A stretch of 64,000 nt of DNA from IMG/VR virus record IMGVR_UViG_3300021959_006017, positions 62,001-126,000 of that record, one strand, 5' to 3'. Shown piece by piece: positions 39,095 through 48,491 of this stretch; the stretch's first letter is position 1; each line of letters starts with the position of its first letter. The translations under genes and the position numbers were made by a program. The stretch is from a virus. The notes below the pieces were generated by a model that saw only the letters and a program-made list of their open reading frames with translations, searched no databases and was not told the DNA's origin.

Positions 39095-39327
39095 AGATTA
39101 ACGAGATTATTGTAGAAACAGGTATGTTGCAAATCGAAAAAGACGATGATAAAGAAACAGTACTAGTTGATCCTAAAACACAAGTCAAAACAGTTGTGCC
39201 AAAGGACCCAAGAAAACCAGGTATGATCAAAACAAATGCTCAGGGCAAACTTGAACTTGATACAAAAACATCAGGTGAAATAGAGCGTGGAATCAAACCT
39301 GGGGATGCAGTTATGGTTAAACAATGA
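39091..39327 (+). CDS. Small virion-cluster protein with capsid-targeting-like start
   Basis: 78 residues, MKINEIIVETGMLQIEKDDD.... Charged beta-rich body. The first nine residues are nearly the same as those of 35903 and 39324. ATGA overlaps on both sides. Confidence 0.65.
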   Translation: MKINEIIVETGMLQIEKDDDKETVLVDPKTQVKTVVPKDPRKPGMIKTNAQGKLELDTKTSGEIERGIKPGDAVMVKQ

Positions 39328-39536
39328 AGATTAATGAACTTATATCAACATTTAGTATATTCACTTCAAAGGAAGAGTCTGAGTTATTAGAAAGAATAAC
39401 ACAGCCTTCTATGTTGCGTACATATACTGAACGCGAACAGTTCGTTATTAACAACCTTATTAGGAAAAGCCTGGTAAGTAAAGTTATCCATAACAATGAG
39501 ATTATAGTGGTCCCTAATGAACAAACAAATCCTTAA
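39324..39536 (+). CDS. Small winged-helix-like virion-cluster protein
   Basis: 70 residues, MKINELISTFSIFTSKEESE.... Residues 20-65 have a helix-helix-wing look (REQFVINNLIRKSLVSKVIH). Capsid-targeting-like start. Confidence 0.55.
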   Translation: MKINELISTFSIFTSKEESELLERITQPSMLRTYTEREQFVINNLIRKSLVSKVIHNNEIIVVPNEQTNP

Positions 39537-39933
39537 AGAACTCGAAGACATTGTCAATCGAGGTTTAGCCGACTCTTACTTCCCAGTATTATCTAAGAAT
39601 ACAGTTCGTATCAAACATATGATGGTGCGTAAAAGTAAGAATGGATATATTGTTATTGATGCCAAAGAAGGCGAGCAAGTAGCTTTTACAGAGTTTAAAT
39701 CAACAGCTCTTGCTATTGCTAAATCTAAAGCAAAAGGATACAATAATATAACTAAACTTTTAGATTTAGAACATGAACTAGCTAAACACTTTCGTGATGC
39801 TTTGTTCTTTAAAAACACTATAAATAACACAACAGACGACTTTATAAAAGAAACTAGACAAGTTAGACTAGATATTGCACTAGAAAAGTCAAAACAAGTA
39901 CGCCGGGAAATAGATTATTTCATCTTTTCTTGA
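39517..39933 (+). CDS. Hypothetical protein
   Basis: 138 residues, MNKQILKELEDIVNRGLADS..., helical and basic; IVIDAKEGEQVAFTEFKSTA suggests a short beta hairpin. Overlaps the previous gene by 20 bp. Function unknown. Confidence 0.65.
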   Translation: MNKQILKELEDIVNRGLADSYFPVLSKNTVRIKHMMVRKSKNGYIVIDAKEGEQVAFTEFKSTALAIAKSKAKGYNNITKLLDLEHELAKHFRDALFFKNTINNTTDDFIKETRQVRLDIALEKSKQVRREIDYFIFS

Positions 39934-39939
39934 TAAATA
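39932..39939 (+). promoter_or_regulatory. T4-type late promoter
   Basis: GATAAATA, 35 bp before the ATG at 39975, with AGGAAGAG Shine-Dalgarno between. Confidence 0.65.
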
Positions 39940-39974
39940 CTTTATAAAATATATGCATATAAACAGGAAGAGCC

Positions 39975-40721
39975 ATGCACATTAGAGAATTTACAAAACC
40001 AGTTACAGCAAAGTCACTGAACGAAAGTCTAACAAAACGCTTCGGTGCTAAGATTAATATTGATGGGTTTACTACAGAACAACTACAAGATGTTCGTAAC
40101 AAACTACGTACTAAAGTATTCAATGTCGAAACTACAGAAAGTTTTGATAGTGTACAAAAAGAAGATTACGCTAAGAACAAACTATTTTTAGATGTATTAA
40201 ATGCCGCTATTGCAGAGCGTGATGATAATATTATTGACGCTATCGACGAAGCAGTAGAACAAGTAAACGAAGGCGCAGAAGATGCAGCTGAACTTGTTAT
40301 GGCAGCAAAGGATATGGTTGACCGTGTTACTGGTTGGATGGAAGACACAGCTGAAATGCAAACTGAATCGATGCTAGAACTTGCTGATGCTATTCGCGAT
40401 GAGATGGGCTCTGCTCAAAGCGAATCATTTACAGAAACAGTAAAGCCAGCTCTTGAAGCAATGTATGCAGCAATGGAAACAACTCGAGTTACACTAACAC
40501 AAGGTGTTGGTATGTTAACAGGCGAAGGTGAAGCACCAGAAGCAATGGGTGACGAAGTACCAGCTGAAGAACCAGCAATGGAACCAACAGTTGATGCAGA
40601 AGTTGATGCAGAAGTTGATGCAGCTGATGACGGTATGGGTGCAGCAGATGCAGCAGCCGGAGGCGAAGAGCCAATGGGCCGTGAAAAGCGTGAAAGCGTG
40701 GAACGAAAAAAAAAGATCTAA
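39975..40721 (+). CDS. Coiled-coil virion-cluster protein, short form
   Basis: 248 residues, MHIREFTKPVTAKSLNESLT.... Capsid-targeting-like start, helical coiled-coil body (about 60-170), then an acidic low-complexity tail (VDAEVDAEVDAADD) and a basic end. It could be a scaffold or core protein by composition. The frame stops at 40719 just after a run of nine A; a -1 shift at A-AAA-AAG (40709-40715) would extend the product (next entry). Confidence 0.65.
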   Translation: MHIREFTKPVTAKSLNESLTKRFGAKINIDGFTTEQLQDVRNKLRTKVFNVETTESFDSVQKEDYAKNKLFLDVLNAAIAERDDNIIDAIDEAVEQVNEGAEDAAELVMAAKDMVDRVTGWMEDTAEMQTESMLELADAIRDEMGSAQSESFTETVKPALEAMYAAMETTRVTLTQGVGMLTGEGEAPEAMGDEVPAEEPAMEPTVDAEVDAEVDAADDGMGAADAAAGGEEPMGREKRESVERKKKI

Positions 40722-41035
40722 CTGAGCGCGATGACGCTCTTTTCAATGTACTTGATCATTTAAAGGATTCTGGCAAGAAAGCTGTCAGCATTAAGAAACT
40801 TGATCAGTATATGCGCAATACTCACAACACAGAATTTTCCTACGACACATTTAAAGCAGCTTATGATTCGGATCCACGAATCAAAACTATTGTAACAAAC
40901 TTTGACAAAGACAAAATAGAGTTTAAGCAAAGTGAAGTTGATGATGTACAAAGCAAAGGCGAACCAGGACGTCCTGGTGCTGACGAAGTAGGAAAAATGG
41001 CCAAGAACGCAACTGATCTTGGCGATAAACTATAA
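40715..41035 (+). CDS. -1 frame extension of 39975, possible programmed frameshift product
   Basis: After the slippery A-AAA-AAG the -1 frame reads DLTERDDALFNVLDHLKDSG and stays open for 106 codons to 41035, giving a 353-residue fusion. A GAGCG/CGCTC hairpin (40724-40739) begins 8 nt after the slip site, as in dnaX. The segment has no start codon or Shine-Dalgarno near its beginning (first ATG at 40811). A one-base homopolymer error is the alternative. Confidence 0.6.
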   Translation, partial: DLTERDDALFNVLDHLKDSGKKAVSIKKLDQYMRNTHNTEFSYDTFKAAYDSDPRIKTIVTNFDKDKIEFKQSEVDDVQSKGEPGRPGADEVGKMAKNATDLGDKL

Positions 41036-41042
41036 AAATAAC

Positions 41043-41071
41043 TTGACAATCAATAATTTAGGTGTTAATAT
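41043..41071 (+). promoter_or_regulatory. Early-type promoter of nfu
   Basis: TTGACA (41043-41048), 17 bp, TAATAT (41066-41071). Confidence 0.65.
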
Positions 41072-41092
41072 AATAACACTATAGGAGATCTT

Positions 41093-41443
41093 ATGACTGA
41101 AAGAACACAAGAAGATATTGTTAAAAATATCGTTGAAGTATTAGAAAACTATGTTACTCCTGCTGTTGCTGCACACGGCGGCGCAGTAAATTTTGTAAGT
41201 TTTGAACAAGGTGTTGTACTATTAGAGATGAGCGGAGCATGTTCAGGATGTGCTGGAAGCACAATGACACTAAAGTATGGTGCTGAACAAATATTAACGC
41301 AAATGGTACCAGAAGTAATAGCCGTAGAAGGTTTTGATGATCCTTTCTCAGAGGTAGATCCTTTTTACACAGACCCATTCAGTATGCATGATTGGGATAT
41401 GATTAATATGGAAGATACTACTGATGAGCCTGATAACAAATAA
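41093..41443 (+). CDS. nfu: NifU-C-terminal-type Fe-S scaffold (Nfu)
   Basis: 116 residues. MSGACSGCAGSTMTLKYGAE (about residues 46-65) contains the CxxC that binds a bridging Fe-S cluster between two monomers, within a complete Nfu domain (residues 8-85). The acidic tail is extra. It delivers Fe-S clusters to apo-proteins; phage targets could be host enzymes or ferredoxin for the bilin pathway. Nfu genes are known from marine phages. Early-type promoter and GGAG Shine-Dalgarno. Confidence 0.92.
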   Translation: MTERTQEDIVKNIVEVLENYVTPAVAAHGGAVNFVSFEQGVVLLEMSGACSGCAGSTMTLKYGAEQILTQMVPEVIAVEGFDDPFSEVDPFYTDPFSMHDWDMINMEDTTDEPDNK

Positions 41444-42104
41444 GTTTGTATATGAAAAACTAAAAAGAGTAGAAGTTGGGGGTAAGCGTAGATACGCAGC
41501 ACCCGGCGGAGCTCCTGTTGCAAGTGTAACAACTATCCTCGATGCCACTAAAGATAAGACACACCTCATCGCTTGGAAGAAGAGGGTGGGTGAAGCTAAA
41601 GCACAAGAGATTGTAACTGAAGCGGCAGGGGTTGGTACCCGTATGCACAAATACCTAGAAGATTATATTGATACAGGTGAGTGGGCCGAGCCCGGATCTA
41701 ACCCTTATGCACAACAAGCACATATGATGGCAACCCAGATTAAAGAAAACGCTATGGTTCACGTGGATGAGATATGGGGGTCAGAAGTACCCTTGTATGT
41801 TCCTAACATTTATGCTGGTACAACTGATCTAGTCGGCACTTACAAAGGCCAACCCTGTATCATGGACTTCAAACAAACTAACAAGCCCAAGAAAACTGAA
41901 TGGGTAGTTGATTACTTCCTACAGTTAACAGCATACGCTATTGCACACAACGAAGTACATGGCACTAACATTAGAGAAGGACATGTGTTTATGTGTAGTC
42001 GTGCAGGCGAATATCAACAGTTTGATATTTGGCCCGACGAGTTTGCCGAATGGGAACAAGAATGGTGGAATAGGGTATACGAGTACTATGATAAATTTGC
42101 ATAA
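41424..42104 (+). CDS. PD-(D/E)XK exonuclease, MGME1-like
   Basis: 226 residues. GTTDLVGTYKGQPCIMDFKQ (about 131-150) holds the D...(D)xK catalytic core, followed by the motif-IV-like LQLTAYAIAHN, and GTRMHKYLED is the N-terminal helix signature. These single-strand nucleases occur in T4-like cyanophages, probably in recombination or DNA degradation. Overlaps nfu by 20 bp. Confidence 0.85.
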   Translation: MSLITNKFVYEKLKRVEVGGKRRYAAPGGAPVASVTTILDATKDKTHLIAWKKRVGEAKAQEIVTEAAGVGTRMHKYLEDYIDTGEWAEPGSNPYAQQAHMMATQIKENAMVHVDEIWGSEVPLYVPNIYAGTTDLVGTYKGQPCIMDFKQTNKPKKTEWVVDYFLQLTAYAIAHNEVHGTNIREGHVFMCSRAGEYQQFDIWPDEFAEWEQEWWNRVYEYYDKFA

Positions 42105-42678
42105 GTTTGAAATATCAAATCACTTTAGTACTCCGTTAATGCATCTGCATAATAAGAAACTTGCGGATGAAATGTTGCCTTTGTGTAAAAATGTATTAGC
42201 AGATGAATCAAATAATACAGCACAATGGGGATATAAAACATCTTATGAACCTGCAACAGGTAATGGCCTAGAAAAACTACCCCAGTTTCACCGTTTTGAA
42301 AAATATATTTGTAGTGTGGGTAAAGAGTTTTTAAAAGAGCTAGGTTATAATACAGATGAAATAGAGTTTTTACCAAGCATTTTTACAAGTGAAATGAAAC
42401 CTGGAGATAGACACGGACGGCACTGTCATCCTGGTGCAATATTAAGTGGTGTATTTTATTTAGAGATGCCGCAAAACTCAAGTCCTATTAAGTTTTTCGA
42501 CCCAAGAAGATGGAGGGACACACGCCTAATGCCTACTAAGAAAGACACAATATACACAAGAGAAGAGTTTGTATTTCAACCTGTGTCTGGCGATTTGTTA
42601 TTATGGGAATCATGGTTACACCATGAAGTTGTTCCTAATAACAGCGATAATAGAATCACACTAGTGTTCAATCTTTAA
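42088..42678 (+). CDS. 2OG-Fe(II) oxygenase
   Basis: 196 residues from MINLHKFEISNHFSTPLMHL; the frame opens earlier (41941), but that part lies inside the exonuclease. RHCHPGAILSGVFYLEMP, IKFFDP and SWLHHEVVPN...NRITLVFNL give the iron-binding His residues and the 2-oxoglutarate-binding Arg of the double-stranded beta-helix fold (the TIGR02466-type family common in marine phages). Probably hydroxylates a protein or nucleic acid. Confidence 0.85.
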   Translation: MINLHKFEISNHFSTPLMHLHNKKLADEMLPLCKNVLADESNNTAQWGYKTSYEPATGNGLEKLPQFHRFEKYICSVGKEFLKELGYNTDEIEFLPSIFTSEMKPGDRHGRHCHPGAILSGVFYLEMPQNSSPIKFFDPRRWRDTRLMPTKKDTIYTREEFVFQPVSGDLLLWESWLHHEVVPNNSDNRITLVFNL

Positions 42679-42684
42679 TAAATA
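42677..42684 (+). promoter_or_regulatory. T4-type late promoter
   Basis: AATAAATA, followed by TAGGAG and GTG at 42708. Confidence 0.6.
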
Positions 42685-42707
42685 CAGTATAATATTAGGA
42701 GACGTCA

Positions 42708-44318
42708 GTGGCAGTAGTTCAAATATCGAGAATACAAATCAGAAGAGGCAAAAAGAACTCTGGTACAGGATTACCTCAACTTGCATCAGGCGAGTTTGGG
42801 TGGGCAGTTGATTCTCAGGAACTATATATTGGCAATGGTTCAGTTTCAGAAGGTGCACCGTATGTAGGTAATACAAAGTTACTAAGCGAATACGATAACT
42901 TATTTGAGTTTGCAAATACATATGAATACAAATCAGGTACGAATATACAAACGGGCAGATCTCCAAATGACCCAGTTGTTAGAAACTTACAGCAAAGACT
43001 AGATGATAGGGTAAGCATACGAGCATTTGGTGCTCCGGGTGATAATACAGATCAAACTGTAGCATTGCAACGTGCTATTGATCAACTATACTTAAATGCT
43101 AGTAACAAAGGTACTCCTCAGTCAAGAGTAGAACTTATACTTGAACCGGGTGAATACACTATTTCTAGCACAGTTTATCTTCCGCCATATGCAACTATAA
43201 GAGGCGCTGGTTCAGAAAAAACCATTATAAATGCCGGAAACCATATTGCTTTCCAAACAGTAAACGAAACAAGTACTCCTGGATCTTATGCAAGTGATGC
43301 AGTAAGTACAACTTTAAATCAAGCACGAAATATTATAATGACAGGTATGACTATTAAAGGAGTACATACTGGTCTTGTGTTACAAAGTTGTAAAGATAGT
43401 TACTTTGAAGATATTATTTTTGCCGGTACATGGGTATTAGGAGATAGCGTAAGTGATAACTCAATAGGTATTAGATTAAACAGTTTAAGTACAGCAGTTA
43501 CATCTCAAAATAATAGATTTAAAAATGTTTATATTCATAATAAAAGTTATGCAGTTGCAAGCGACTGGGACATTAGAGAAAACTATTGGGAAAACTGTAG
43601 ATTTGAAATATTAAATAAAGGCATAGTTTTCGGCGAAAACACAGTACTAGGTACGAGCGGACAACTTACAGGACCGACAAAAAACTCTGTTTCACACAGT
43701 GTTTTTGATGACATAGAACAACAAGCTATACAAGTTTTGGCTGGTCCTAATAATGCAAGTGAGTCAAACAAGTTCTTAAATGTTGGTAACAACGGCGGAA
43801 GCGATGATCTTAACGAAGCACCAGTTATTCAATACGACGACCAAGGTTGTACTTCTTCAAACGATTACTTCCAGCGTTCAGAGTTTTTAGGGTATGACGC
43901 TGCCTATCTAGTTAATATTCCCTACAATACAGAAATAGCCGGAGATATTATTACACAAATAAACACTCCACACACTATTAGCATTGGAGAAGCAGGTATT
44001 CCTATTAAGTTATTTAAACTGCCTGCTGCCGACAATGGTAAAGGTTACACAATAGATTATATCTATAAAAGTAACTCAGTTACTGCTATGAGAAGCGGTA
44101 CTATGAAGATAGCAGTTGATCCTGTAAACAATAATCATATTTTATCAGACGAATATGAATATTTAGGTGACGGTGCCTATCAAGAAAGTTTAGTATTCCA
44201 ATCACAAAATTATGATGAAAACAGTGACGGATCGGTTGACACAATCGCCATTATGATGTTAAACTCTACTAGCGGAGATGAAGCAACATTAACGTACACT
44301 GTAAAATATAAGTCATAA
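42708..44318 (+). CDS. Tail fiber/spike with right-handed beta-helix
   Basis: 536 residues from GTG. Residues 1-60 (IQIRRGKKNSGTGLPQLASG then EFGWAVD...YIGNG) match the small Mtd-type N-terminal module used to attach receptor-binding proteins. From about 105 the FGAPGDNTDQTVALQRAI block opens a pectate-lyase-type beta-helix (ELILEPGEYTISSTVYLPPY). It is the likely adsorption or depolymerising protein. No reverse transcriptase or template repeat was seen, so not a diversity-generating target here. Confidence 0.85.
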   Translation: MAVVQISRIQIRRGKKNSGTGLPQLASGEFGWAVDSQELYIGNGSVSEGAPYVGNTKLLSEYDNLFEFANTYEYKSGTNIQTGRSPNDPVVRNLQQRLDDRVSIRAFGAPGDNTDQTVALQRAIDQLYLNASNKGTPQSRVELILEPGEYTISSTVYLPPYATIRGAGSEKTIINAGNHIAFQTVNETSTPGSYASDAVSTTLNQARNIIMTGMTIKGVHTGLVLQSCKDSYFEDIIFAGTWVLGDSVSDNSIGIRLNSLSTAVTSQNNRFKNVYIHNKSYAVASDWDIRENYWENCRFEILNKGIVFGENTVLGTSGQLTGPTKNSVSHSVFDDIEQQAIQVLAGPNNASESNKFLNVGNNGGSDDLNEAPVIQYDDQGCTSSNDYFQRSEFLGYDAAYLVNIPYNTEIAGDIITQINTPHTISIGEAGIPIKLFKLPAADNGKGYTIDYIYKSNSVTAMRSGTMKIAVDPVNNNHILSDEYEYLGDGAYQESLVFQSQNYDENSDGSVDTIAIMMLNSTSGDEATLTYTVKYKS

Positions 44319-44321
44319 TAC

Positions 44322-44747
44322 ATGTTTGAAAAATCATATGAAGAAAGATTAGCAATCTGGCGCGAGTTTCGAGAAAGTCTTGAAACATCAAAAGATCCTA
44401 TTCAGGACACTATTAACTTCTACAATCGTGTTCCAATATCTAGACTAGGAGCAGATCCATATACTCCTAGTACTTGGCCAGATCCTTGGGAACTACTCCA
44501 GGAAAATATTTACTGTGACTTTGTAAAGATTCTTGCAATTTGTTACACCTTGCAGTTAACTGATGTTTTATCCCAGAGTACCTATGTGATACATACAGCA
44601 TACGACAATAAAAAGTCTGAGACATACTACATATTGTATGTTGATGACAACGTTGTCGGATATCTCGGAGACACATATGTATTTGCAAACGAACTGCCTA
44701 ACTCAATACAATCGCATTTCGAATACACTATGCCGCCACTACTATAA
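44322..44747 (+). CDS. Hypothetical protein downstream of the fiber
   Basis: 141 residues, MFEKSYEERLAIWREFRESL..., helical start then beta strands. Separated from the fiber by 3 bp, so co-transcribed. A fiber-assembly helper is possible but not shown. Confidence 0.6.
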   Translation: MFEKSYEERLAIWREFRESLETSKDPIQDTINFYNRVPISRLGADPYTPSTWPDPWELLQENIYCDFVKILAICYTLQLTDVLSQSTYVIHTAYDNKKSETYYILYVDDNVVGYLGDTYVFANELPNSIQSHFEYTMPPLL

Positions 44748-44750
44748 ATA
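44743..44750 (+). promoter_or_regulatory. T4 late promoter (exact consensus)
   Basis: TATAAATA overlapping the stop of the previous gene, 28 bp before nrdA. Confidence 0.7.
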
Positions 44751-44777
44751 TTTTGTAAAAAAAGAAGAGGAATAAAA

Positions 44778-47081
44778 ATGTCTAACGGAACAATGATCGT
44801 CAAGCGTGACGGTACAAAAGAACATCTCAACATTGACAAGATACATTTTGTTGTTGAGGAAGCCTGTAAAAATCTAGCAGGTGTAAGCAGCAGTCAAATA
44901 GAAATGAACGCAAATATACAGTTTTATGATGGTATGAGTACTGCTGAGATACAAGAAATTCTTATCCGTAGTGCAAACGATCTTATTTCATTAGACACAC
45001 CAAACTATCAGTTTGCGGCAGCAAGACTTCTTAGTTATGGTTTATACAAACAAGTGTTTGGACAATACTCAGCATTATCACTTGAAAAAATGATTAAAAA
45101 GAATATCGATCGCGGTGTTTATGATGCTGAGATTCTTGAAAAGTATTCCTCCGAAGAAATCGAGCGTATGGAATCATACCTCCATCATAAGCGTGATGAA
45201 AACTTTACCTACGCAGGTCTGCGCCAGGTAGTAGACAAATATCTTGTACAGGATAGAAGCTCGGGTGAGATTTTTGAAACTCCACAGCATATGTATATGA
45301 TGATTGCAGCAACTCTGTTTGCTAACTATCCTAAAGAAGAACGTATGCATTATGTAAGGAGATATTACGATGCGACCTCACTTTTTAAACTCAATATCCC
45401 AACGCCGGTCATGGCCGGAGTGCGTACTCCAGTTAGGCAGTTTGCCTCTTGTGTGCTTGTTGACAGTGACGACACACTCGATTCGATCTTTGCGTCAGAC
45501 ATGTCCATCGGTAGATACACAGCTCAAAGAGCTGGTATCGGTATTAACGCAGGACGTATCAGAGGAGTCAACTCAAGAATCAGAGGCGGTGAAGTAGCAC
45601 ACACAGGCATTATTCCGTTCCTTAAAAAGTTTGAATCAACTGTACGTTGCTGTACACAGAATGGTGTGCGTGGCGGATCAGCTACAACACACTTCCCGTT
45701 TTGGCATCAAGAGATTGAAGACATCCTTGTGCTGAAAAACAACAAAGGTACAGAAGACAATCGTGTTCGTAAACTAGACTACTCAATCCAACTTAACAAA
45801 ACAATGTACGAACGCCTCCTTAGCGGAGGTGAAATTACCTTGTTTTCACCGCATGATGTTCCAGGACTATATGAAGCATACTTTGGTGACCCGGATGCAT
45901 TTAAAGAGCTGTATGAGCAGTATGAGCGTAAAACAAGCATTAAAAAGAAAAAGATTGATGCGATGGAACTGTTCTCAGCACTAATCAAAGAACGTGCAGA
46001 AACAGGACGTATCTACATTATGAATGTTGATCACTGCAACACACATAGCAGTTTCAAAGACACAGTGTACATGAGTAACCTATGTCAAGAGATTACACTA
46101 CCTACAAAGCCACTACAGCACATTGATGACGAGAATGGAGAGATTGCTCTATGTATTTTAAGTGCTATCAATGTAGGCATTATCAAAGACCTAGATGATC
46201 TAGAAGAACTATGTGATCTTGCAGTTCGTGCGCTAGAAGAGATTATTGACTATCAACACTATCCTATTAAGGCAGCAGAGATTTCAACTAAAGCAAGACG
46301 TTCACTAGGTATTGGTTACATTGGACTAGCACACTATCTTGCTAAGAACAAAGTAAACTACGCAGACGCAGAAGCATGGAAACTAGTACATGATCTAACA
46401 GAAGCATTCCAGTACTATTTGCTAAAAGCATCAAACAATCTTGCTAAAGAGCGTGGTGCTTGTGAGTACTTCGACCGCACTAAATACAGTGACGGCATCC
46501 TTCCTATTGACACATACAAGAAGGATGTAGATAATATTGTAGCAAATAACTTAAACTATGATTGGGATACTCTTAGACATAGCATCAAGGAACACGGGCT
46601 CAGGCACTCAACTTTGTCCGCACAGATGCCATCAGAAAGCAGTTCCGTTGTGTCGAACGCAACAAACGGAATCGAGCCACCTAGAGGCTACCTGTCCGTT
46701 AAGAAGTCCAAGAAAGGGCCTCTTAAGCAGATTGTTCCACAGTATCAAACTCTAAAGAATCACTATACATTACTATGGGATATGCCTAGTAATGAAGGTT
46801 ATATCAATACAGTTGCGGTAATGCAAAAGTTTTTTGATCAGGCTATTAGCGGTAACTGGTCATACAACCCAACACAGTATCCAGACAATGAGGTACCGAT
46901 GAGTGTAATGATGCAAGACTTGTTAAACACTTATAAGTATGGATGGAAAACAAGTTACTATCAAAACACTTACGATTATAAAACCGATCCAAGTGATATT
47001 GAAGAAGAAAAGCCACAAGTAGAACTGCCTCAGGGACTGTCTACTGAAGATGACGAAATGTGTGAAGCCTGTGCAATTTAA
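44778..47081 (+). CDS. nrdA: Class Ia ribonucleotide reductase large subunit
   Basis: 767 residues. An N-terminal ATP-cone (about 1-95), the core with ASCVLVDSDD (redox Cys), MSNLCQEITLP (Asn, thiyl Cys, Glu of the active site), and MPSESSSVVSNATNGIEPPR (substrate phosphate loop), and the redox-shuttle tail CEACAI. Reduces ribonucleoside diphosphates together with NrdB and the glutaredoxin that follow. Full length, with an unusually placed exact late promoter just upstream. Confidence 0.97.
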   Translation: MSNGTMIVKRDGTKEHLNIDKIHFVVEEACKNLAGVSSSQIEMNANIQFYDGMSTAEIQEILIRSANDLISLDTPNYQFAAARLLSYGLYKQVFGQYSALSLEKMIKKNIDRGVYDAEILEKYSSEEIERMESYLHHKRDENFTYAGLRQVVDKYLVQDRSSGEIFETPQHMYMMIAATLFANYPKEERMHYVRRYYDATSLFKLNIPTPVMAGVRTPVRQFASCVLVDSDDTLDSIFASDMSIGRYTAQRAGIGINAGRIRGVNSRIRGGEVAHTGIIPFLKKFESTVRCCTQNGVRGGSATTHFPFWHQEIEDILVLKNNKGTEDNRVRKLDYSIQLNKTMYERLLSGGEITLFSPHDVPGLYEAYFGDPDAFKELYEQYERKTSIKKKKIDAMELFSALIKERAETGRIYIMNVDHCNTHSSFKDTVYMSNLCQEITLPTKPLQHIDDENGEIALCILSAINVGIIKDLDDLEELCDLAVRALEEIIDYQHYPIKAAEISTKARRSLGIGYIGLAHYLAKNKVNYADAEAWKLVHDLTEAFQYYLLKASNNLAKERGACEYFDRTKYSDGILPIDTYKKDVDNIVANNLNYDWDTLRHSIKEHGLRHSTLSAQMPSESSSVVSNATNGIEPPRGYLSVKKSKKGPLKQIVPQYQTLKNHYTLLWDMPSNEGYINTVAVMQKFFDQAISGNWSYNPTQYPDNEVPMSVMMQDLLNTYKYGWKTSYYQNTYDYKTDPSDIEEEKPQVELPQGLSTEDDEMCEACAI

Positions 47082-47084
47082 TGG

Positions 47085-47113
47085 TTGACAGGCAACCACA
47101 GTTAGTATATAGT
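47085..47113 (+). promoter_or_regulatory. Early promoter of nrdB
   Basis: TTGACA (47085-47090), 17 bp, TATAGT (47108-47113), right after the nrdA stop. Confidence 0.75.
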
Positions 47114-47139
47114 AGTATAACACAACAATAGGATTAACG

Positions 47140-48243
47140 ATGTCAAAGACAGTATTCAATAGAGAAAAAGTAGACTTTACAAAGCAAAATATGTTCTTCG
47201 GAGCAGATCAAAACACACAGCGTTACGACACATTTAAGTTTCCTGTGTTCGATAAACTTAACCAAACTATGCTTGGTTACTTTTGGCGACCTGAAGAAGT
47301 AAGCCTGCAGAAAGATAGAGCAGATTATGCTAACTTCCGTCCTGAGCAGAAGCACATCTTTACTGCTAACTTAAAGTATCAAACACTACTTGACTCAGTA
47401 CAAGGACGCGGACCATGTCTAGCGTTTCTTCCACACTGTTCACTTCCTGAACTAGAAGGTTGTATTGTTACTTGGGACTTCTTTGAAACTATTCACTCAC
47501 GTTCTTATACACACATTATGAAAAATGTGTATCCAGATCCAAGTGAAGTTTTTGACACAATCCTTGATGATGAAAAGATTATCGAACGTGCAGTAAGTGT
47601 AACCAAACACTATGATGCATTTACTGAAGCAGTAGATGCATTTATTCACCGCGGTGAAGGCTCAATGCATGAAGTTAAAAAGAAACTTTACCTTGCTATG
47701 ATGACTGTAAATATCTTAGAAGGTCTTCGTTTCTACGTGTCATTTGCTTGCACATTTGGCTTTGGCGAACTAAAACTAATGGAAGGTAGTGCTAAGATTA
47801 TTAGCCTTATCGCCCGTGATGAAGCACAACATCTAGCACTAAGCACACACGTTCTTAAACTTTGGGCACAAGGTAAAGACGATCCAGAAATGGCTAAGGT
47901 TGCTAAAGAGTGCGAAGCAGAAGTATATGACTTATGGCGCGAATGTGTTGAAGAAGAAAAGGCTTGGGCAGAATACTTGTTCAAAGACGGTTCTATGATC
48001 GGATTGAATACTAACCTATTGAATCAATATGTTGAATACATTGCTAACCGTAGACTTAAAGCATTAAACTTAGATGCTATCTTTGATGCACCAGTAAACA
48101 CTAACCCACTACCTTGGACACAGCATTGGTTGTCAAGTTCAGGCTTGCAGGTTGCACCACAAGAAACAGAAGTAGAGTCCTATATTATTGGAGGCATCAA
48201 GCAAGATGTCGATAAAGAAAAACTTAAAGGATTTAGTTTATGA
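47140..48243 (+). CDS. nrdB: Class Ia ribonucleotide reductase small subunit
   Basis: 367 residues. Diiron ligands are visible in TWDFFETIHSRSYTH (Asp/Glu/His with the radical Tyr region) and ARDEAQHLALS (Glu, His). Generates the tyrosyl radical used by NrdA. Overlaps the glutaredoxin start (ATGA). Confidence 0.96.
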   Translation: MSKTVFNREKVDFTKQNMFFGADQNTQRYDTFKFPVFDKLNQTMLGYFWRPEEVSLQKDRADYANFRPEQKHIFTANLKYQTLLDSVQGRGPCLAFLPHCSLPELEGCIVTWDFFETIHSRSYTHIMKNVYPDPSEVFDTILDDEKIIERAVSVTKHYDAFTEAVDAFIHRGEGSMHEVKKKLYLAMMTVNILEGLRFYVSFACTFGFGELKLMEGSAKIISLIARDEAQHLALSTHVLKLWAQGKDDPEMAKVAKECEAEVYDLWRECVEEEKAWAEYLFKDGSMIGLNTNLLNQYVEYIANRRLKALNLDAIFDAPVNTNPLPWTQHWLSSSGLQVAPQETEVESYIIGGIKQDVDKEKLKGFSL

Positions 48244-48491
48244 TAGAAATTTACGGAAAGCCAGCATGTCCGCACTGTGATGCTGCAAAGCGTTTATGCG
48301 AAATGCGTGAGCTACCTTTCAAGTATTATCAACTTGACACAGACTTTACTCGCGAAGAAGTATTAGAAATGTTCCCAGGAGCACGTACTTTCCCACAGAT
48401 CAAAGTAAACGGAACTAGCATCGGCGGATACGACAAACTAGGCACATACCTAGAAGAAACTAACTATAACGGAACAGGACACACATTATAA
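48240..48491 (+). CDS. grx: Glutaredoxin
   Basis: 83 residues. Active site CPHC (residues 11-14), ARTFPQIKVNGTSIGGYDKL with the cis-Pro and GG of the fold. Reduces the NrdA C-terminal disulfide. The active site CPHC is a variant of the usual CPYC. One-base overlap with the next gene. Confidence 0.95.
   Translation: MIEIYGKPACPHCDAAKRLCEMRELPFKYYQLDTDFTREEVLEMFPGARTFPQIKVNGTSIGGYDKLGTYLEETNYNGTGHTL

Noticed and set aside
42708-44318. Diversity-generating retroelement target, because of the Mtd-like N-terminus
   Set aside because: No reverse transcriptase and no template/variable repeat pair seen in the window.
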